Source: Sphingopyxis sp. USTB-05 (GTDB taxonomy: Bacteria > Pseudomonadota > Alphaproteobacteria > Sphingomonadales > Sphingomonadaceae). Taken from it: DNA of 64,000 nucleotides. Shown piece after piece: positions 16,347 to 25,266 of this stretch (position 1 is its first letter; every line of letters begins with the position of its first letter). The position numbers were made by a program, and so were the translations under genes. The DNA is taken from contig NZ_CP084712.1 of assembly GCF_023822045.1 (NCBI RefSeq), forward strand, positions 2,480,001 through 2,544,000, read 5' to 3'. Below the pieces are notes generated by a model that was not told where the DNA came from, did no database searches, and was given only the letters and a program-made list of their open reading frames with translations.

Positions 16347-17081
16347 TCAGCGTTTGGCGATGTCCTCGAAACTTATGTCGCCATCGTACAGCGCGCGCAC
16401 GGTGAGCGTGATACCGCCATTCGCCTCGTAGCGCTGGCGGGCATTGCGCAGATGTTCGCGCACCGTGTCCGGACTGAGACCAAGTCTTAGCCCTATTCTG
16501 GGGACGGACTCGCCCTTGGCCGCCCAGACCAGCACCTCGCGCTGCCGACGGGTCAGGCGTGGCCCGATGTGCGCGAGATCCGGATAGGCGATAAGGCGCG
16601 CCGCATCGAAAGCGGGACCGCCAATCATCCGCGCAAATTGCAGCGCGTCGGCACTCGCAGAGCTACCCGGCTTCCACGCAAACGAAACCGAGCCATGCGC
16701 ATGGCCGGGAAGATGCGCCGGCACGGTGAGACCATCACCGATGCCGTGCCGCCGCGCCTCGGCAAGAATGACTTCGTCTTCAGGCCGCTCGGTCCTCATA
16801 TCGTGCCAGAGGAAACCCGACATGTTGCGCTGGCTCTCGCGGTGGACGGGATCGGTGACCCCGAGCCGCCGCTCGTCGAACCACAGTGCCCACTCTTCCG
16901 GGTAATTGTGGACGCGAACGCCTCGGTCCGGATCGGCCATGAAGTCGATGTGGTGACTGAGCGCGAACCAGGAGCACCCCATTCGCGAGCAGGCTTCCTG
17001 CAGCAGGTCGGCAAGACCTGCCTTGTCCTTCACATGACTGACGTCGAGCGCAAATGCATGCGCGGCGTCCATCGTCGGCAT
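16347..17081 (-). CDS. LuxR-family autoinducer-binding regulator
   Basis: This 244-residue regulator has an N-terminal autoinducer-binding domain (about 15-165), which includes the family pattern of aromatic/acidic residues W..WFDERRLGVTDPVHRESQRNMSGFLWHD. The C-terminal LuxR helix-turn-helix is near 175-235 (LTRRQREVLVWAAKGESVPRIGLRLGLSPDTVREHLRNARQRYEA). It is the partner of the adjacent luxI and reads in the same direction. It would switch on luxI, the dioxygenase and possibly the lasso genes at high cell density. Confidence 0.9.
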   Translation of the reverse strand: MPTMDAAHAFALDVSHVKDKAGLADLLQEACSRMGCSWFALSHHIDFMADPDRGVRVHNYPEEWALWFDERRLGVTDPVHRESQRNMSGFLWHDMRTERPEDEVILAEARRHGIGDGLTVPAHLPGHAHGSVSFAWKPGSSASADALQFARMIGGPAFDAARLIAYPDLAHIGPRLTRRQREVLVWAAKGESVPRIGLRLGLSPDTVREHLRNARQRYEANGGITLTVRALYDGDISFEDIAKR

Positions 17082-17315
17082 TATGACCCTTGGCGCGCCG
17101 ACCGGCGTTTCCGACCTGCCGGGTCCGCGAGCCCCTCGTCAGTGCGAGCGGCCTTGCCCTCTTACAAGGCTGGCCGGCTCGCGACGGCCGATCACCGCTG
17201 GTCCAGGCGATCTTCGGAGAATCTGAAAGTGCGGGCTAAGCCCATATTATTCAAATATATTCCAGAGATAGAACCAGATTGAGGCAATTTCCGCAAAGCC
17301 GCGGAATTCCGCGGC
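17082..17315. other. Boundary gap between the quorum-sensing/lasso block and the element backbone
   Basis: I see no gene here. The first part must hold the luxR promoter, with an AT-rich patch at about 17246-17280. The last part ends in a perfect 20 bp palindrome against the stop codon of the DUF2493 gene. Confidence 0.4.
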
Positions 17316-17316
17316 T
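17297..17316. repeat. Perfect 20 bp palindrome at the end of the DUF2493 gene
   Basis: AGCCGCGGAATTCCGCGGCT is fully self-complementary. Its last base is the first base of the minus-strand stop codon of the DUF2493 gene. It may act as a weak terminator or protein-binding site; no U-run follows on the minus strand. Confidence 0.55.
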
Positions 17317-18248
17317 CAGCCGGAACCCTTGCGGAAGTCCCAGAGCGGGATGCCCATTTTTGAAGCCTTGTCGGCGAGATTGTCCTGAATTCCAGTTCCC
17401 GGAAAGACGATGAGACCAACGGGAAGTGCCTCGAGCATCCGGTCGTTGCGCTTGAACGGTGCCGCCTTCCCATGCCGGTTCCAGTCGGGCCGGAAGGCGA
17501 CCTGTGCCACGCCGCGGCTGTCGGCCCAGCAGGCGGCGGCGCGTTCGGCGCCGGTGGGCGTCGCTCCATGGAGAAGGATCATGTCGGTATGCCGGGCCCG
17601 GACCTTGTCGAGTGCGCTCCAGATGGCGTTGTGATCATCGCAGTCGCTCCCGCCGGTAAAGGCGATGCGGGTTCCTTCGGGCAGCAAGGCCGCAGCCTTC
17701 TCGCGAAGCCGCGCGTCGAGAAAGTCGCGGCTGTCGATCATCGATGCCGTCAGGTTGCGATGGTGCGCTCGCGATCCGGTACGAGGCGCCCAAGCCTTGC
17801 GGAGCAGAAGCCGGAATTGGTCGGCGGCGGCCTCGCGGAAAAATTCCATCGCGTCGCGCCGCTCGATCAGGGAGATGCCCTCGCGCGTTGCCCGCTCGAG
17901 TTCGACCGAGCGGATCTCGCTGCCATCCTGCTCGCGTTGGAGCCGTCGCTGGGTCTGCTCATTGTCGTCGAGCTGCCGCTCGACCCGCTCGCCGGCACGG
18001 TGGAAGATGTTGACGAGATTCCAGAGAAGGTCGTCGAGATCGGGCTCGATCCGGGTCTCCACGAGACACCCCGCTAGCGCATCGAACATGTCGGCGATGG
18101 CACCACCGGCAAGATGCGCATCGGGGAGCGGTCTCGGGTCGGGTTCACCCTCGAAGGGCCGATGACCGAAGAGCTGCATTTCCTGAAGCAGATAGGCCGT
18201 CGTTCCGGGTTCGGCTGGATGGTCGTGAGGGGTGGCGTCGCCGTGCAT
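17316..18248 (-). CDS. DUF2493 / YspA cpYpsA-related SLOG family protein
   Basis: This 310-residue protein has an N-terminal half rich in charged residues, likely helical. The C-terminal SLOG domain (about 180-305) has IAFTGGSDCDDHNAIWSALDKV, LLHGATPTGAERAAACWAD and VGLIVFPGTGIQDNLADKA. SLOG domains bind nucleotide-like ligands. This exact protein type is common on plasmids and integrative elements of sphingomonads, which fits the following toprim, strawberry-notch and ParB genes. Its function is not known. Confidence 0.8.
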   Translation of the reverse strand: MHGDATPHDHPAEPGTTAYLLQEMQLFGHRPFEGEPDPRPLPDAHLAGGAIADMFDALAGCLVETRIEPDLDDLLWNLVNIFHRAGERVERQLDDNEQTQRRLQREQDGSEIRSVELERATREGISLIERRDAMEFFREAAADQFRLLLRKAWAPRTGSRAHHRNLTASMIDSRDFLDARLREKAAALLPEGTRIAFTGGSDCDDHNAIWSALDKVRARHTDMILLHGATPTGAERAAACWADSRGVAQVAFRPDWNRHGKAAPFKRNDRMLEALPVGLIVFPGTGIQDNLADKASKMGIPLWDFRKGSG

Positions 18249-18556
18249 GATGGATCTCCGTCTGATTGTGCCGCGCCTCGCGCGGCCTTCGTGGCGACGG
18301 CCCGCGGCATGCGGGGTGGGTCCGCATCGCGGCGCGCCGCGACCGGAGCGCAGCGGAGGATGGGGGACGCGCGGCTATTTTGTTTCGCGATGCAAAGGGG
18401 CCGCGAGGCCCCGGCGGAAAATAGCCGCGCGTCCCCCATTGCGGCCCCCGCCCCGTCTGCCGCAGTCGCCCTCTCGCGAAGGCCGGGCGCGCACGTCGCA
18501 GCGGAAAGCCTACGCGCCCATCCGCTGCCCTGCCCCTTCCGGCGAACCCGATGCGT
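18249..18556. other. 308 bp intergenic region with a large dyad
   Basis: The gap lies between the toprim gene (ending at 18557) and the DUF2493 gene (starting at 18248), both on the minus strand. It has no credible gene. Its main content is the 80 bp inverted repeat described separately, plus presumably the DUF2493 promoter. Confidence 0.6.
18360..18439. repeat. 80 bp dyad: perfect 22 bp inverted repeat with an inner hairpin
   Basis: The arms at 18360-18381 and 18418-18439 are perfect reverse complements of 22 bp; the left arm begins ATGGGGGACGCGCGG and ends CTATTTT. The 36-base centre holds its own stem, GGGGCC-GCGA-GGCCCC (18397-18412). The arms end in A/T runs facing the loop, the reverse of a normal terminator. 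Such structures occur at transfer or replication origins, at strong RNA processing sites, or as mobile mini-elements; the sequence alone does not decide. Confidence 0.75.
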
Positions 18557-19591
18557 TCAAAGAAACTTCAAGCGATCGGCAGGCAAGAGCTGGCTGCGAA
18601 GCGAGGCCGCCATCGCAGCGCGGCCGACCGCCCTGAGGTCGCCGTTGAAATCGCCATGCCGGGGTTCGAGCGGGAGGACGTCGATGCCACATTGTGACGC
18701 GCGCTCGCTGAGCGTCGCCAGCGCAGCGTCCCCGGCGGGATCATCGTCGCGCGCGACGTAGAGCCTCTTCAACATGTCGGGAAACGCGATTGCGGCAAGA
18801 TGTGCGCCCGAGAGCCCGGAGATCATCGGCAGGGTTGGCATGACCTGCCGCAAGGACAGGATGGTCTCGATCCCTTCGCCCGCCGCCATGACCCTTCCCG
18901 ATGCTCCGAACCGCACGCCATTACCGAGCAGATGCCCCATGGCGCGGCGCGGATAGGCGATCGGCGCCTTGTCGTTCGTTTCGGGATCGAGCCAGGTCCG
19001 ATGCACACCCGTGACGGTCCCGGCGAGGTCGGTCACCACCGCGATCATCGCCGGCCACGCCGGTCGACCTCCGCGCGCATCGTCGCTGGATGCCCTGTAG
19101 TAGCAGTGCGGATGAAAGCGTAGCGGGTAGTCCGGAAGAATGTCGGTGATCGATCGGCCAACCAGATAGGCCTCACCGAGACTCGCCTTCAAGGGCTTGG
19201 TCGCAGCCAGCAGCCGACGCGCCGACTCCGGGGACCCGGTGGGAGCCTTTGCGGGTGCAGGATTTCGCGGTGCCTCGGGCGGCGGCGGCATGCTTAGAAA
19301 CCGCCGTGCTTCCTCGAGGGTTTCACGAAATGCCGTATGGCCGCAGCTCGCGGCGATGACGTCGAGGAGATCGCCATGATCGCCGCTCGCAGCGTCGGTC
19401 CATTTCCCGGGGGCGCCGCCGCCATTGGCACTGGAAGCAAGCCGCACATAGAGGCTTCGCCCCGGAGAATTGCTGATGTCGCCGACCATCCAGTAATGGC
19501 CTTCGCGGCGCCCGTTGGAGAGATAACGACGGCACACCGCCTCGGCATTCTCCCCGAGACGGCGCGCAACTTCGGATGCTGGACTGGACAT
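18557..19591 (-). CDS. Toprim domain-containing protein, mobile-element primase-like
   Basis: This 344-residue protein starts at ATG 19591 with GGAG upstream; the longer frame runs into the next gene. The N-terminal region is DUF7146-like (ARRLGENAEAVCRRYLSNGRREGHYWMVGD). The toprim domain lies near 200-310, with the acidic Glu in AAGEGIETILSLRQ and the Asp cluster in LYVARDDDPAGDAAL. No zinc-finger primase domain is visible. It is separated from the helicase/methyltransferase gene by only 11 bp. It probably acts on element DNA during replication or transfer. Confidence 0.82.
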   Translation of the reverse strand: MSSPASEVARRLGENAEAVCRRYLSNGRREGHYWMVGDISNSPGRSLYVRLASSANGGGAPGKWTDAASGDHGDLLDVIAASCGHTAFRETLEEARRFLSMPPPPEAPRNPAPAKAPTGSPESARRLLAATKPLKASLGEAYLVGRSITDILPDYPLRFHPHCYYRASSDDARGGRPAWPAMIAVVTDLAGTVTGVHRTWLDPETNDKAPIAYPRRAMGHLLGNGVRFGASGRVMAAGEGIETILSLRQVMPTLPMISGLSGAHLAAIAFPDMLKRLYVARDDDPAGDAALATLSERASQCGIDVLPLEPRHGDFNGDLRAVGRAAMAASLRSQLLPADRLKFL

Positions 19592-19602
19592 GCGGGGCTC
19601 CT

Positions 19603-22600
19603 TCAGGCGGCCTTGCGATCGGCGACCCGCACAATCGGAAACCGATCGACGAGCGCAGCGAACACATCGGCGCCAGCAGCCCCTGCCGGCACGTAGAGCC
19701 TCAGTTTCCACGAGACGATCTCGGAGATCAAGCCCATAGCCTTCAGCCGCTCGACGCCGAGATCGTTGAAGCCCGTAAGCTCGACGCGCCAGTCGTTCAT
19801 CGCCCGCACCCGACGGACTATTTGCCCCTCCGCGAGCGACAGCACGACGTCGCCCGACTGCACCATGCGCCAGGCGTCGGCGACCGGCAGCTTTGCCGGC
19901 GTCTCGCCTGTCACGGCTGCGGCCCATGCCGGAGAGACCTTGCGACCGATCAGCCGCTCGCCCGCATCGGTCTGCAGCCGGTAGACTCGCGTGGACTCCT
20001 TCGGCAGCCGCTTCCAGATCGGCAGCAACAGGCCCGCGACCATGTGCAGCGTCGAATGCTCAAACTCGGGAAGCTCGCCGAGTTCCTTCGTCCACGCCGC
20101 AGCGAAACTGTCCTCGGAACACTTCTCCCAATTCGTGCCCTCATAATCGTCGGCGAGCATATGCAGTCGCTCGAGCGGCCGCTGCAGACGGATGCGCCGA
20201 TGCACCGCGCCATCGTCATCGATGATGCTGCGCGCTCGCGACTTCACTGCTGCCCGGCAAGATCGGCTGTTCAAGACGAGAACGCCCATGCCCGTGGCCG
20301 CGACCTCTAGGGCATCGGCAAGGCTGATCGGAGACACCCGGTCCTTGCGCTGGATCGTGAGGAGCTGGGTCACCGCGCCGGTTCCGGGATGGGTGTAAAT
20401 CGTCTCGCGTGCGGCGACCGTGAAGCTTTCGGCACGCAGCGTTTCGAGACCCATCTCATATGTCCCAGACGCGATTGCCCCCTCGATCCGCTGCGACAAC
20501 AGACCCTCGAACACCTCGAACAGGATGTTCTGCAGGTCGATCGTCAGCGCGAGCATGCGGTTAAGGAAGGTGGTGATCGGCGGAAGCTCATCTTTGAGAC
20601 CGCCATCGTCGAGGAGCGAGAGTCCCGTCGCCGCTTCGAATGTGAGCAGCGAGCAGCCATCGACCTTGCCGTCGGCGAGCAGGCCGTAGAGCTGACGGAG
20701 CGCATCGCGGGCATAGGGCGATTCCAGATTGTCGAGCGGACGGAACATATTCTGCCCGCCGGTCTGCCGCTGCCCGCGCGTGATTGCACCCAGCGTGTCG
20801 AGCCGCCGCGCGATCGTCGAGATGAACCTCTTTTGCGCCTTCACATCGGTCGAGACGGGACGGAAGAGCGGGGGCTGCTTCTGGTTGGTGCGATTGGTGC
20901 GCCCGAAGCCCTGGATCGCGGTGTCGGCCTTCCAGCCCGCCTCGAGCAGATAATGGATGCGCCGCCGCTGGTTCTTCACGCCAAGATCGGCATGATAGGA
21001 TCGCCCGGTCCCGCCGGCTTCAGAGAAGATGAGGATGCGCTTCTCGTCATCCATGAAAGCATGGGTCTCGCCGAGGTTCGCGCTGCCCGGACGGTTCTGC
21101 ACCGCGAAGCGCACCGGCTCCCCTTCCCCGCCGACGGGCACGATCCGCCGCGATCGCCCCGTGACCTCAGCAACCTGTTCGGTCCCGAAATGCTGCACGA
21201 TCTGGTCGAGCGCACCCGGAACTGGGGGCAGCGATGCGAGCTTTTCGATCATGGCGTCGCGGTGGCGAGCGGCCTCGCGGTTGACGACCGGGTTGCCATC
21301 GCCGTCGAACACCGGCCGCGACGACAGATTGCCGTCGCTGTCCTCGCAAGGCTCATAGAGCTGCACGGGAAAGCTGTGCGCCAGATAGTCGAGGACATAT
21401 TCGCGCGGCGTGATGTCGACCGACACGTCGCCCCACTCCTCGGTCGGGATCTCGGCGAGCCGCCGCTCCTGCAAGGCCTCGCCGGTCGAGACGATCTGCA
21501 CCACCGCCGCATTGCCGGCATCGAGGTCGGCAGTGATGCTCGCGATCGTCGCCGGCGTCTGCATCGCGGTGATGAGATGGTTGAAGAAGCGCTGCTTCGT
21601 GCTCTCGAACGCCGAACGCGCCGCCGATTTCGCCTGCGTGTTGAGCGTGCCGTGGAGACTGCTCGTCACCCCGGACGCCTCCATCGCGGCATCCAAATTG
21701 TTGTGGATGACCTGGAAAGCGCCGGCATAGCTGTCGTAGATCCGGCGCTGCTCATCGGTCAGCGCATGTTCGAGCAGCTCATATTCGACGCCGTCGAATG
21801 AGAGCGAGCGGGCCGCGTAGAGACCGAGCGCCTTCAAGTCGCGCGCGAGCACTTCCATCGCGGCGACCCCGCCGTCCTCGATCGCCGCGACGAACTCGCT
21901 CCGCGTCGCGAACGGGAAATCGCTGCCGCCCCAAAGACCGAGCCGCTGCGCATACGCGAGGTTCTGCACGGTGGTCGCGCCGGTTGCCGAGACATAAACG
22001 ATGCGCGCATCGGGGAGTGCGTGCTGCAGCCTCAGTCCGGCACGCCCCTGCTGCGATGGCTTCTGGTCGCCCCGATCGCCCTTCCCGCCGGCGGCATTCG
22101 CCATCGCATGGGCTTCATCGAAGATAATCACCCCGTCGAAGTCGGGTCCCAGCCATTCGACGATCTGGTCGACGCGGCTGGCCTTGCCTTCACGCCCCTG
22201 GCTCCGCAGCGTTGCATAGGTGGTGAAGAGAATGCCCTCGGGGAGCTTGATAGGATTTCCCTGCCGATAGCGCGACAGCGGCGTCACGAGGAGTCGCTCT
22301 TGCCCCAGCGCCGACCAGTCGCGCTGTGCGTCTTCGAGCAGGCGGTCGGAAATCGACAGCCACACGGCGCGCTTCCGACCCTTGAGCATATTGTCGAGGA
22401 TGATCCCAGCAACCTGCCGACCTTTGCCCGCACCGGTGCCGTCACCGAGGAACCAGCCGCGGCGGAAGCGGACGGCGGCCTCATTGTCCTCACTCGCGGC
22501 AGTGACCATGTCCCACGTCTCGTCGACCGTCCACGCGCCCGAGAGATGCCCGGCATGGGCTTCGCCCGCATAAATGATCGATTCCAGCTGCGCGTCTGAC

Positions 22601-23955
22601 AGCACGCCGTCGGCGATCAGATGCTCGGGAAGATGCGGTCGATAGGATGGCTTCGGCGGCGCGACCGACGCCATCGCGGCCGATTGCACGAGCGCGGTCG
22701 GATGCGGTTTCGACGACGGAATTGCGAGCGACTGCAGCGCGTAGGGCTCGTAGATCGCCTCGGCGAGTTGGCCTTCGGGCGCCTGCCAGTCGCGAGATTC
22801 ATAACCGAGTTCGGGCGCCGCGACCGGGGCCGCAGACGACGAAAGCGTCCGGGCCGCGCCGTTCCCGGCCTGCACCAGAGCTCCGGTAGTAGCCGCGACA
22901 CCCTCACGGGCCGGCGCCTCCGGAGGTGCCGGAGGCGTCCGGGGCGGCACATCCGCACGGACCCATTGGAGCAAGGCCCCAAGGTCGCCCGCCTCACCGC
23001 GCGACGGCGCGATCGCCGAAGCATCTGCGGCAGGCATCTTATCGATCACGAGGAGGCGCGTGCTCGTCGTCGTGCCATGCTTCGCATAGACTTTGCCGGC
23101 GATCGCCGCCGAGAACAGGATCGTCCCCAGCGCCTGCAGCCGCACGAACGCATCGCGCCATGCGGGCGCGTCGGGCGAGCAGTTCGCGCTAACGATCGCG
23201 ACCAGGCGGCCGCCGTCCTGCAGCCGCGACAGTGCCGAGCCAATATGCCGGAGAGCGGCATCGCGCATCGTCCGCTCGACCTTGGCAACCGCCGAAAAGG
23301 GCGGGTTCATGAGGATGACGCTCGGACGAACGGCAGGAGGCAGCCTGTCGTCGATCGACGCGGCGTCGTGACGTGTCACGGCCGAGGGCGCGAACAGCAG
23401 ATCGAGAAGATCGGCGCGGCACTCGCCCAGCTCGTTGAGCGCGAGGCGCGCGCCAGCGAGCTCGGCGTGAATGGCGAGCATGCCGGTCCCGGCCGACGGC
23501 TCGAGGACGGTGTCGTCCGGCTGGATCGAGGCGGCGTGGGCGGCAACGAAGGCTAATGGCAGGGGCGTCGAGAATTGCTGCATCGCCTGACTCTCGGAGG
23601 AGCGGCGCGTGTGCGTCGGAATGCGGCCCGCGAGACGCTGCCACATCGCGAGCTGTGCGATCGCGGAGAGCTTGCGAACCGCGGGCGTGGCGCCGTAGCG
23701 CCGGAGCAGGAGGATCTGTGCGACCTCGCACGCGTCATAGGCGGCTTTCCAGTCCCACGCGCCCTCGGCGTCGCTTGCGCCGAAGGCACCGGCCATAGCC
23801 GCGCGCAGCGCGGCCGTGTCGAAGGGATGGCCCGCTTCGAGCAGAGGAAGGATGGCCTCACCCGCCGCAAGCAGCTGCGCTGCAAAGGGGCTGGAGGGAA
23901 CGGGCGCGGAATGAAGCGCCGCGGCTGACGCCGCGCGCGAAGGGAGGCTTTGCAT
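19603..23955 (-). CDS. Methyltransferase plus strawberry-notch helicase fusion (DarB-like)
   Basis: This 1450-residue protein combines two enzymes. An N-terminal DNA methyltransferase-like domain (about 100-290) has the SAM-binding LEPSAGTGMLAIHAELAG and the catalytic-type NPPF (ILMNPPFSAVAKVE, near 215). An SNF2-like ATPase of the strawberry-notch family follows, with P-loop GDGTGAGKGRQ near 500, IIFDEAHAMANA near 610 and, further on, ILIFSEAGGTGRSYHADLGVKNQRRR and QGFGRTNRTNQKQP. Phage P1 DarB has the same architecture and protects DNA from type I restriction on entry. An anti-restriction role for this element is therefore plausible, though bacterial homologues are mostly untested. A low-complexity Pro/Ala linker joins the domains near 330-380. 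Confidence 0.85.
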   Translation of the reverse strand: MQSLPSRAASAAALHSAPVPSSPFAAQLLAAGEAILPLLEAGHPFDTAALRAAMAGAFGASDAEGAWDWKAAYDACEVAQILLLRRYGATPAVRKLSAIAQLAMWQRLAGRIPTHTRRSSESQAMQQFSTPLPLAFVAAHAASIQPDDTVLEPSAGTGMLAIHAELAGARLALNELGECRADLLDLLFAPSAVTRHDAASIDDRLPPAVRPSVILMNPPFSAVAKVERTMRDAALRHIGSALSRLQDGGRLVAIVSANCSPDAPAWRDAFVRLQALGTILFSAAIAGKVYAKHGTTTSTRLLVIDKMPAADASAIAPSRGEAGDLGALLQWVRADVPPRTPPAPPEAPAREGVAATTGALVQAGNGAARTLSSSAAPVAAPELGYESRDWQAPEGQLAEAIYEPYALQSLAIPSSKPHPTALVQSAAMASVAPPKPSYRPHLPEHLIADGVLSDAQLESIIYAGEAHAGHLSGAWTVDETWDMVTAASEDNEAAVRFRRGWFLGDGTGAGKGRQVAGIILDNMLKGRKRAVWLSISDRLLEDAQRDWSALGQERLLVTPLSRYRQGNPIKLPEGILFTTYATLRSQGREGKASRVDQIVEWLGPDFDGVIIFDEAHAMANAAGGKGDRGDQKPSQQGRAGLRLQHALPDARIVYVSATGATTVQNLAYAQRLGLWGGSDFPFATRSEFVAAIEDGGVAAMEVLARDLKALGLYAARSLSFDGVEYELLEHALTDEQRRIYDSYAGAFQVIHNNLDAAMEASGVTSSLHGTLNTQAKSAARSAFESTKQRFFNHLITAMQTPATIASITADLDAGNAAVVQIVSTGEALQERRLAEIPTEEWGDVSVDITPREYVLDYLAHSFPVQLYEPCEDSDGNLSSRPVFDGDGNPVVNREAARHRDAMIEKLASLPPVPGALDQIVQHFGTEQVAEVTGRSRRIVPVGGEGEPVRFAVQNRPGSANLGETHAFMDDEKRILIFSEAGGTGRSYHADLGVKNQRRRIHYLLEAGWKADTAIQGFGRTNRTNQKQPPLFRPVSTDVKAQKRFISTIARRLDTLGAITRGQRQTGGQNMFRPLDNLESPYARDALRQLYGLLADGKVDGCSLLTFEAATGLSLLDDGGLKDELPPITTFLNRMLALTIDLQNILFEVFEGLLSQRIEGAIASGTYEMGLETLRAESFTVAARETIYTHPGTGAVTQLLTIQRKDRVSPISLADALEVAATGMGVLVLNSRSCRAAVKSRARSIIDDDGAVHRRIRLQRPLERLHMLADDYEGTNWEKCSEDSFAAAWTKELGELPEFEHSTLHMVAGLLLPIWKRLPKESTRVYRLQTDAGERLIGRKVSPAWAAAVTGETPAKLPVADAWRMVQSGDVVLSLAEGQIVRRVRAMNDWRVELTGFNDLGVERLKAMGLISEIVSWKLRLYVPAGAAGADVFAALVDRFPIVRVADRKAA

Positions 23956-24047
23956 GTCGGGAATTCCTCGGGAGAGCGGGCAGGAACAAGCCGCCGGCCG
24001 CTCTCTCTCGGACCCGGTGGCTCATCCCTTCCCGGCCCGTCTCTCCT

Positions 24048-24692
24048 CTATCCGAACCGCTCCCCTTGTTCGGTGAAGCTGTAGCCGTTGGCGATAATCG
24101 CCTCGTCGACCACCGCGTCGGAGCTCAGATAGTCGCTCTCGTCCTCGAGCTTGCCGTAGAGCCAGCGGGCGAGGTCGCGCAGCGCCTCGCTGAGGTCGTC
24201 CTCCGCGGTCGCGGTCATATCCTGATACCCGAGGCTGTCCCGCTGGACGCCGATTTCCATACTATACTCATGATAGTAGCGGCCGCGGTGACTGATGCGT
24301 GCTCTGAGCTGGAAAAAGTTGGGCCACTGAATCGCCGCCAGTGCATCGGCAATCCGATGGAGTTCAGTATCCTTTGGCGCATACGCGCGGATCAATGAGT
24401 CGGAACGCTTCGCGTAGCTATAGTCGCCCTCGAAGCAGGCACCGTCCCCCTGGCTCGCGAAGCCCGAGAACCAGATGCAGGGCTTTCGCCGCGTACCGCC
24501 CCCGTGGAGGCGAACAGGCACGGTCGCGAGGTCGACGCCCAGAATCTCGCATATCCGTTCGAAATCCTCATAGACGGCCCAATACCAGTCGTGGTCAAAC
24601 GCGCCCTGAAGATACCACGCCCGCGCATTCTCCTTTGCCTCCTCCGACAGTTCCTTGAGGCTGTAGACCGTCGTCTCGATAATCTCGGCCAT
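24048..24692 (-). CDS. Conserved hypothetical protein of sphingomonad mobile elements
   Basis: This 214-residue acidic protein begins IETTVYSLKELSEEAKENARAWYLQGAFDHDWYWAVYEDFERICEILGV and has many aromatic residues, including CIWFSGFASQGDGACFEGDYSYAK. I recall relatives being labelled as antitoxins of a stability system, but no toxin partner is visible here, so I do not adopt that label. The ATG at 24692 follows AGGAG. A terminator of the upstream gene precedes it, so it has its own promoter or read-through expression. Confidence 0.65.
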   Translation of the reverse strand: MAEIIETTVYSLKELSEEAKENARAWYLQGAFDHDWYWAVYEDFERICEILGVDLATVPVRLHGGGTRRKPCIWFSGFASQGDGACFEGDYSYAKRSDSLIRAYAPKDTELHRIADALAAIQWPNFFQLRARISHRGRYYHEYSMEIGVQRDSLGYQDMTATAEDDLSEALRDLARWLYGKLEDESDYLSSDAVVDEAIIANGYSFTEQGERFG

Positions 24693-24703
24693 GACAATCT
24701 CCT

Positions 24704-24736
24704 GAAAAAGAAAAGGCCCGGCGCTGCGTCCGGGCC
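24704..24736 (-). terminator. Rho-independent terminator after the 169-residue protein gene
   Basis: On the minus strand GGCCCGGAC-GCAGC-GCCGGGCC is followed by TTTTCTTTTT, a standard terminator lying 21 bp beyond the stop codon of the gene ending at 24757. Confidence 0.85.
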
Positions 24737-24756
24737 AGGTCGGGACGATGGACGGG

Positions 24757-25266
24757 TCAGGCGTTGGCCAGCTCCTCGGGCCGCAGTCGGTTCCGAACCT
24801 CGTCGAGGAATGAAGCGGTCGACATCGTCTTGATCGCATCGGCGGTGATCAGCGTCGCCATCCCGCCGAAGCCGTCGGGCCGCATCTTGGTGCAGGTCCA
24901 GGCAGCAACGACCTCCACATCATCGAGCGCATCGCAGCGTTTGACGATGTCCTGGAAGATGCCCTCATAGCCGATCACCGACATGTCGAGGGCCAGCTCG
25001 CCCTCCGCCGGATCGAGCTTGCGCAGGTGATCCCGGATCGCCGTGACGGCATAGCTGTCTGGGAAGGGATCGACCTCGAGCAGCTGATGCACCTCGGCAA
25101 GGTCGAGATGGAGAAGGTCGTTCACATAGTCCTCCGCGAAGAAATAGACTTCGTCCTCGCCTCCCTCGTGGCTGAACATCCCGATCAGGAGACGATGCTC
25201 GAGCAAGGTCATCGCGGCGCGCGGGATATCCGGGCGCACGATCGTTGGCGAATGATAGTCAGCCAT
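24757..25266 (-). CDS. Conserved hypothetical protein, 169 residues
   Basis: This is a small acidic protein without a motif I can name (SPTIVRPDIPRAAMTLLEHRLLIGMFSHEGG, FAEDYVNDLLHLDLAEVHQLL). Its ATG overlaps the stop of the upstream 162-residue gene by 8 bp (ATGGCTGA), so the pair is translationally coupled. It belongs to the backbone of the element. It has no membrane segment or signal peptide. Confidence 0.65.
   Translation of the reverse strand: MADYHSPTIVRPDIPRAAMTLLEHRLLIGMFSHEGGEDEVYFFAEDYVNDLLHLDLAEVHQLLEVDPFPDSYAVTAIRDHLRKLDPAEGELALDMSVIGYEGIFQDIVKRCDALDDVEVVAAWTCTKMRPDGFGGMATLITADAIKTMSTASFLDEVRNRLRPEELANA

Noticed and set aside
16569..17282. 237-codon plus-strand frame opposite luxR
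   Set aside because: The luxR protein on the other strand has clear domains; this frame has none.
20389..21801. 470-codon plus-strand frame
   Set aside because: It is antisense to the strawberry-notch gene and has no recognisable domain.
24048..24692. Antitoxin of a toxin-antitoxin pair
   Set aside because: The length of 214 residues and lack of a neighbouring toxin gene do not support it; the label is only a remembered annotation of relatives.
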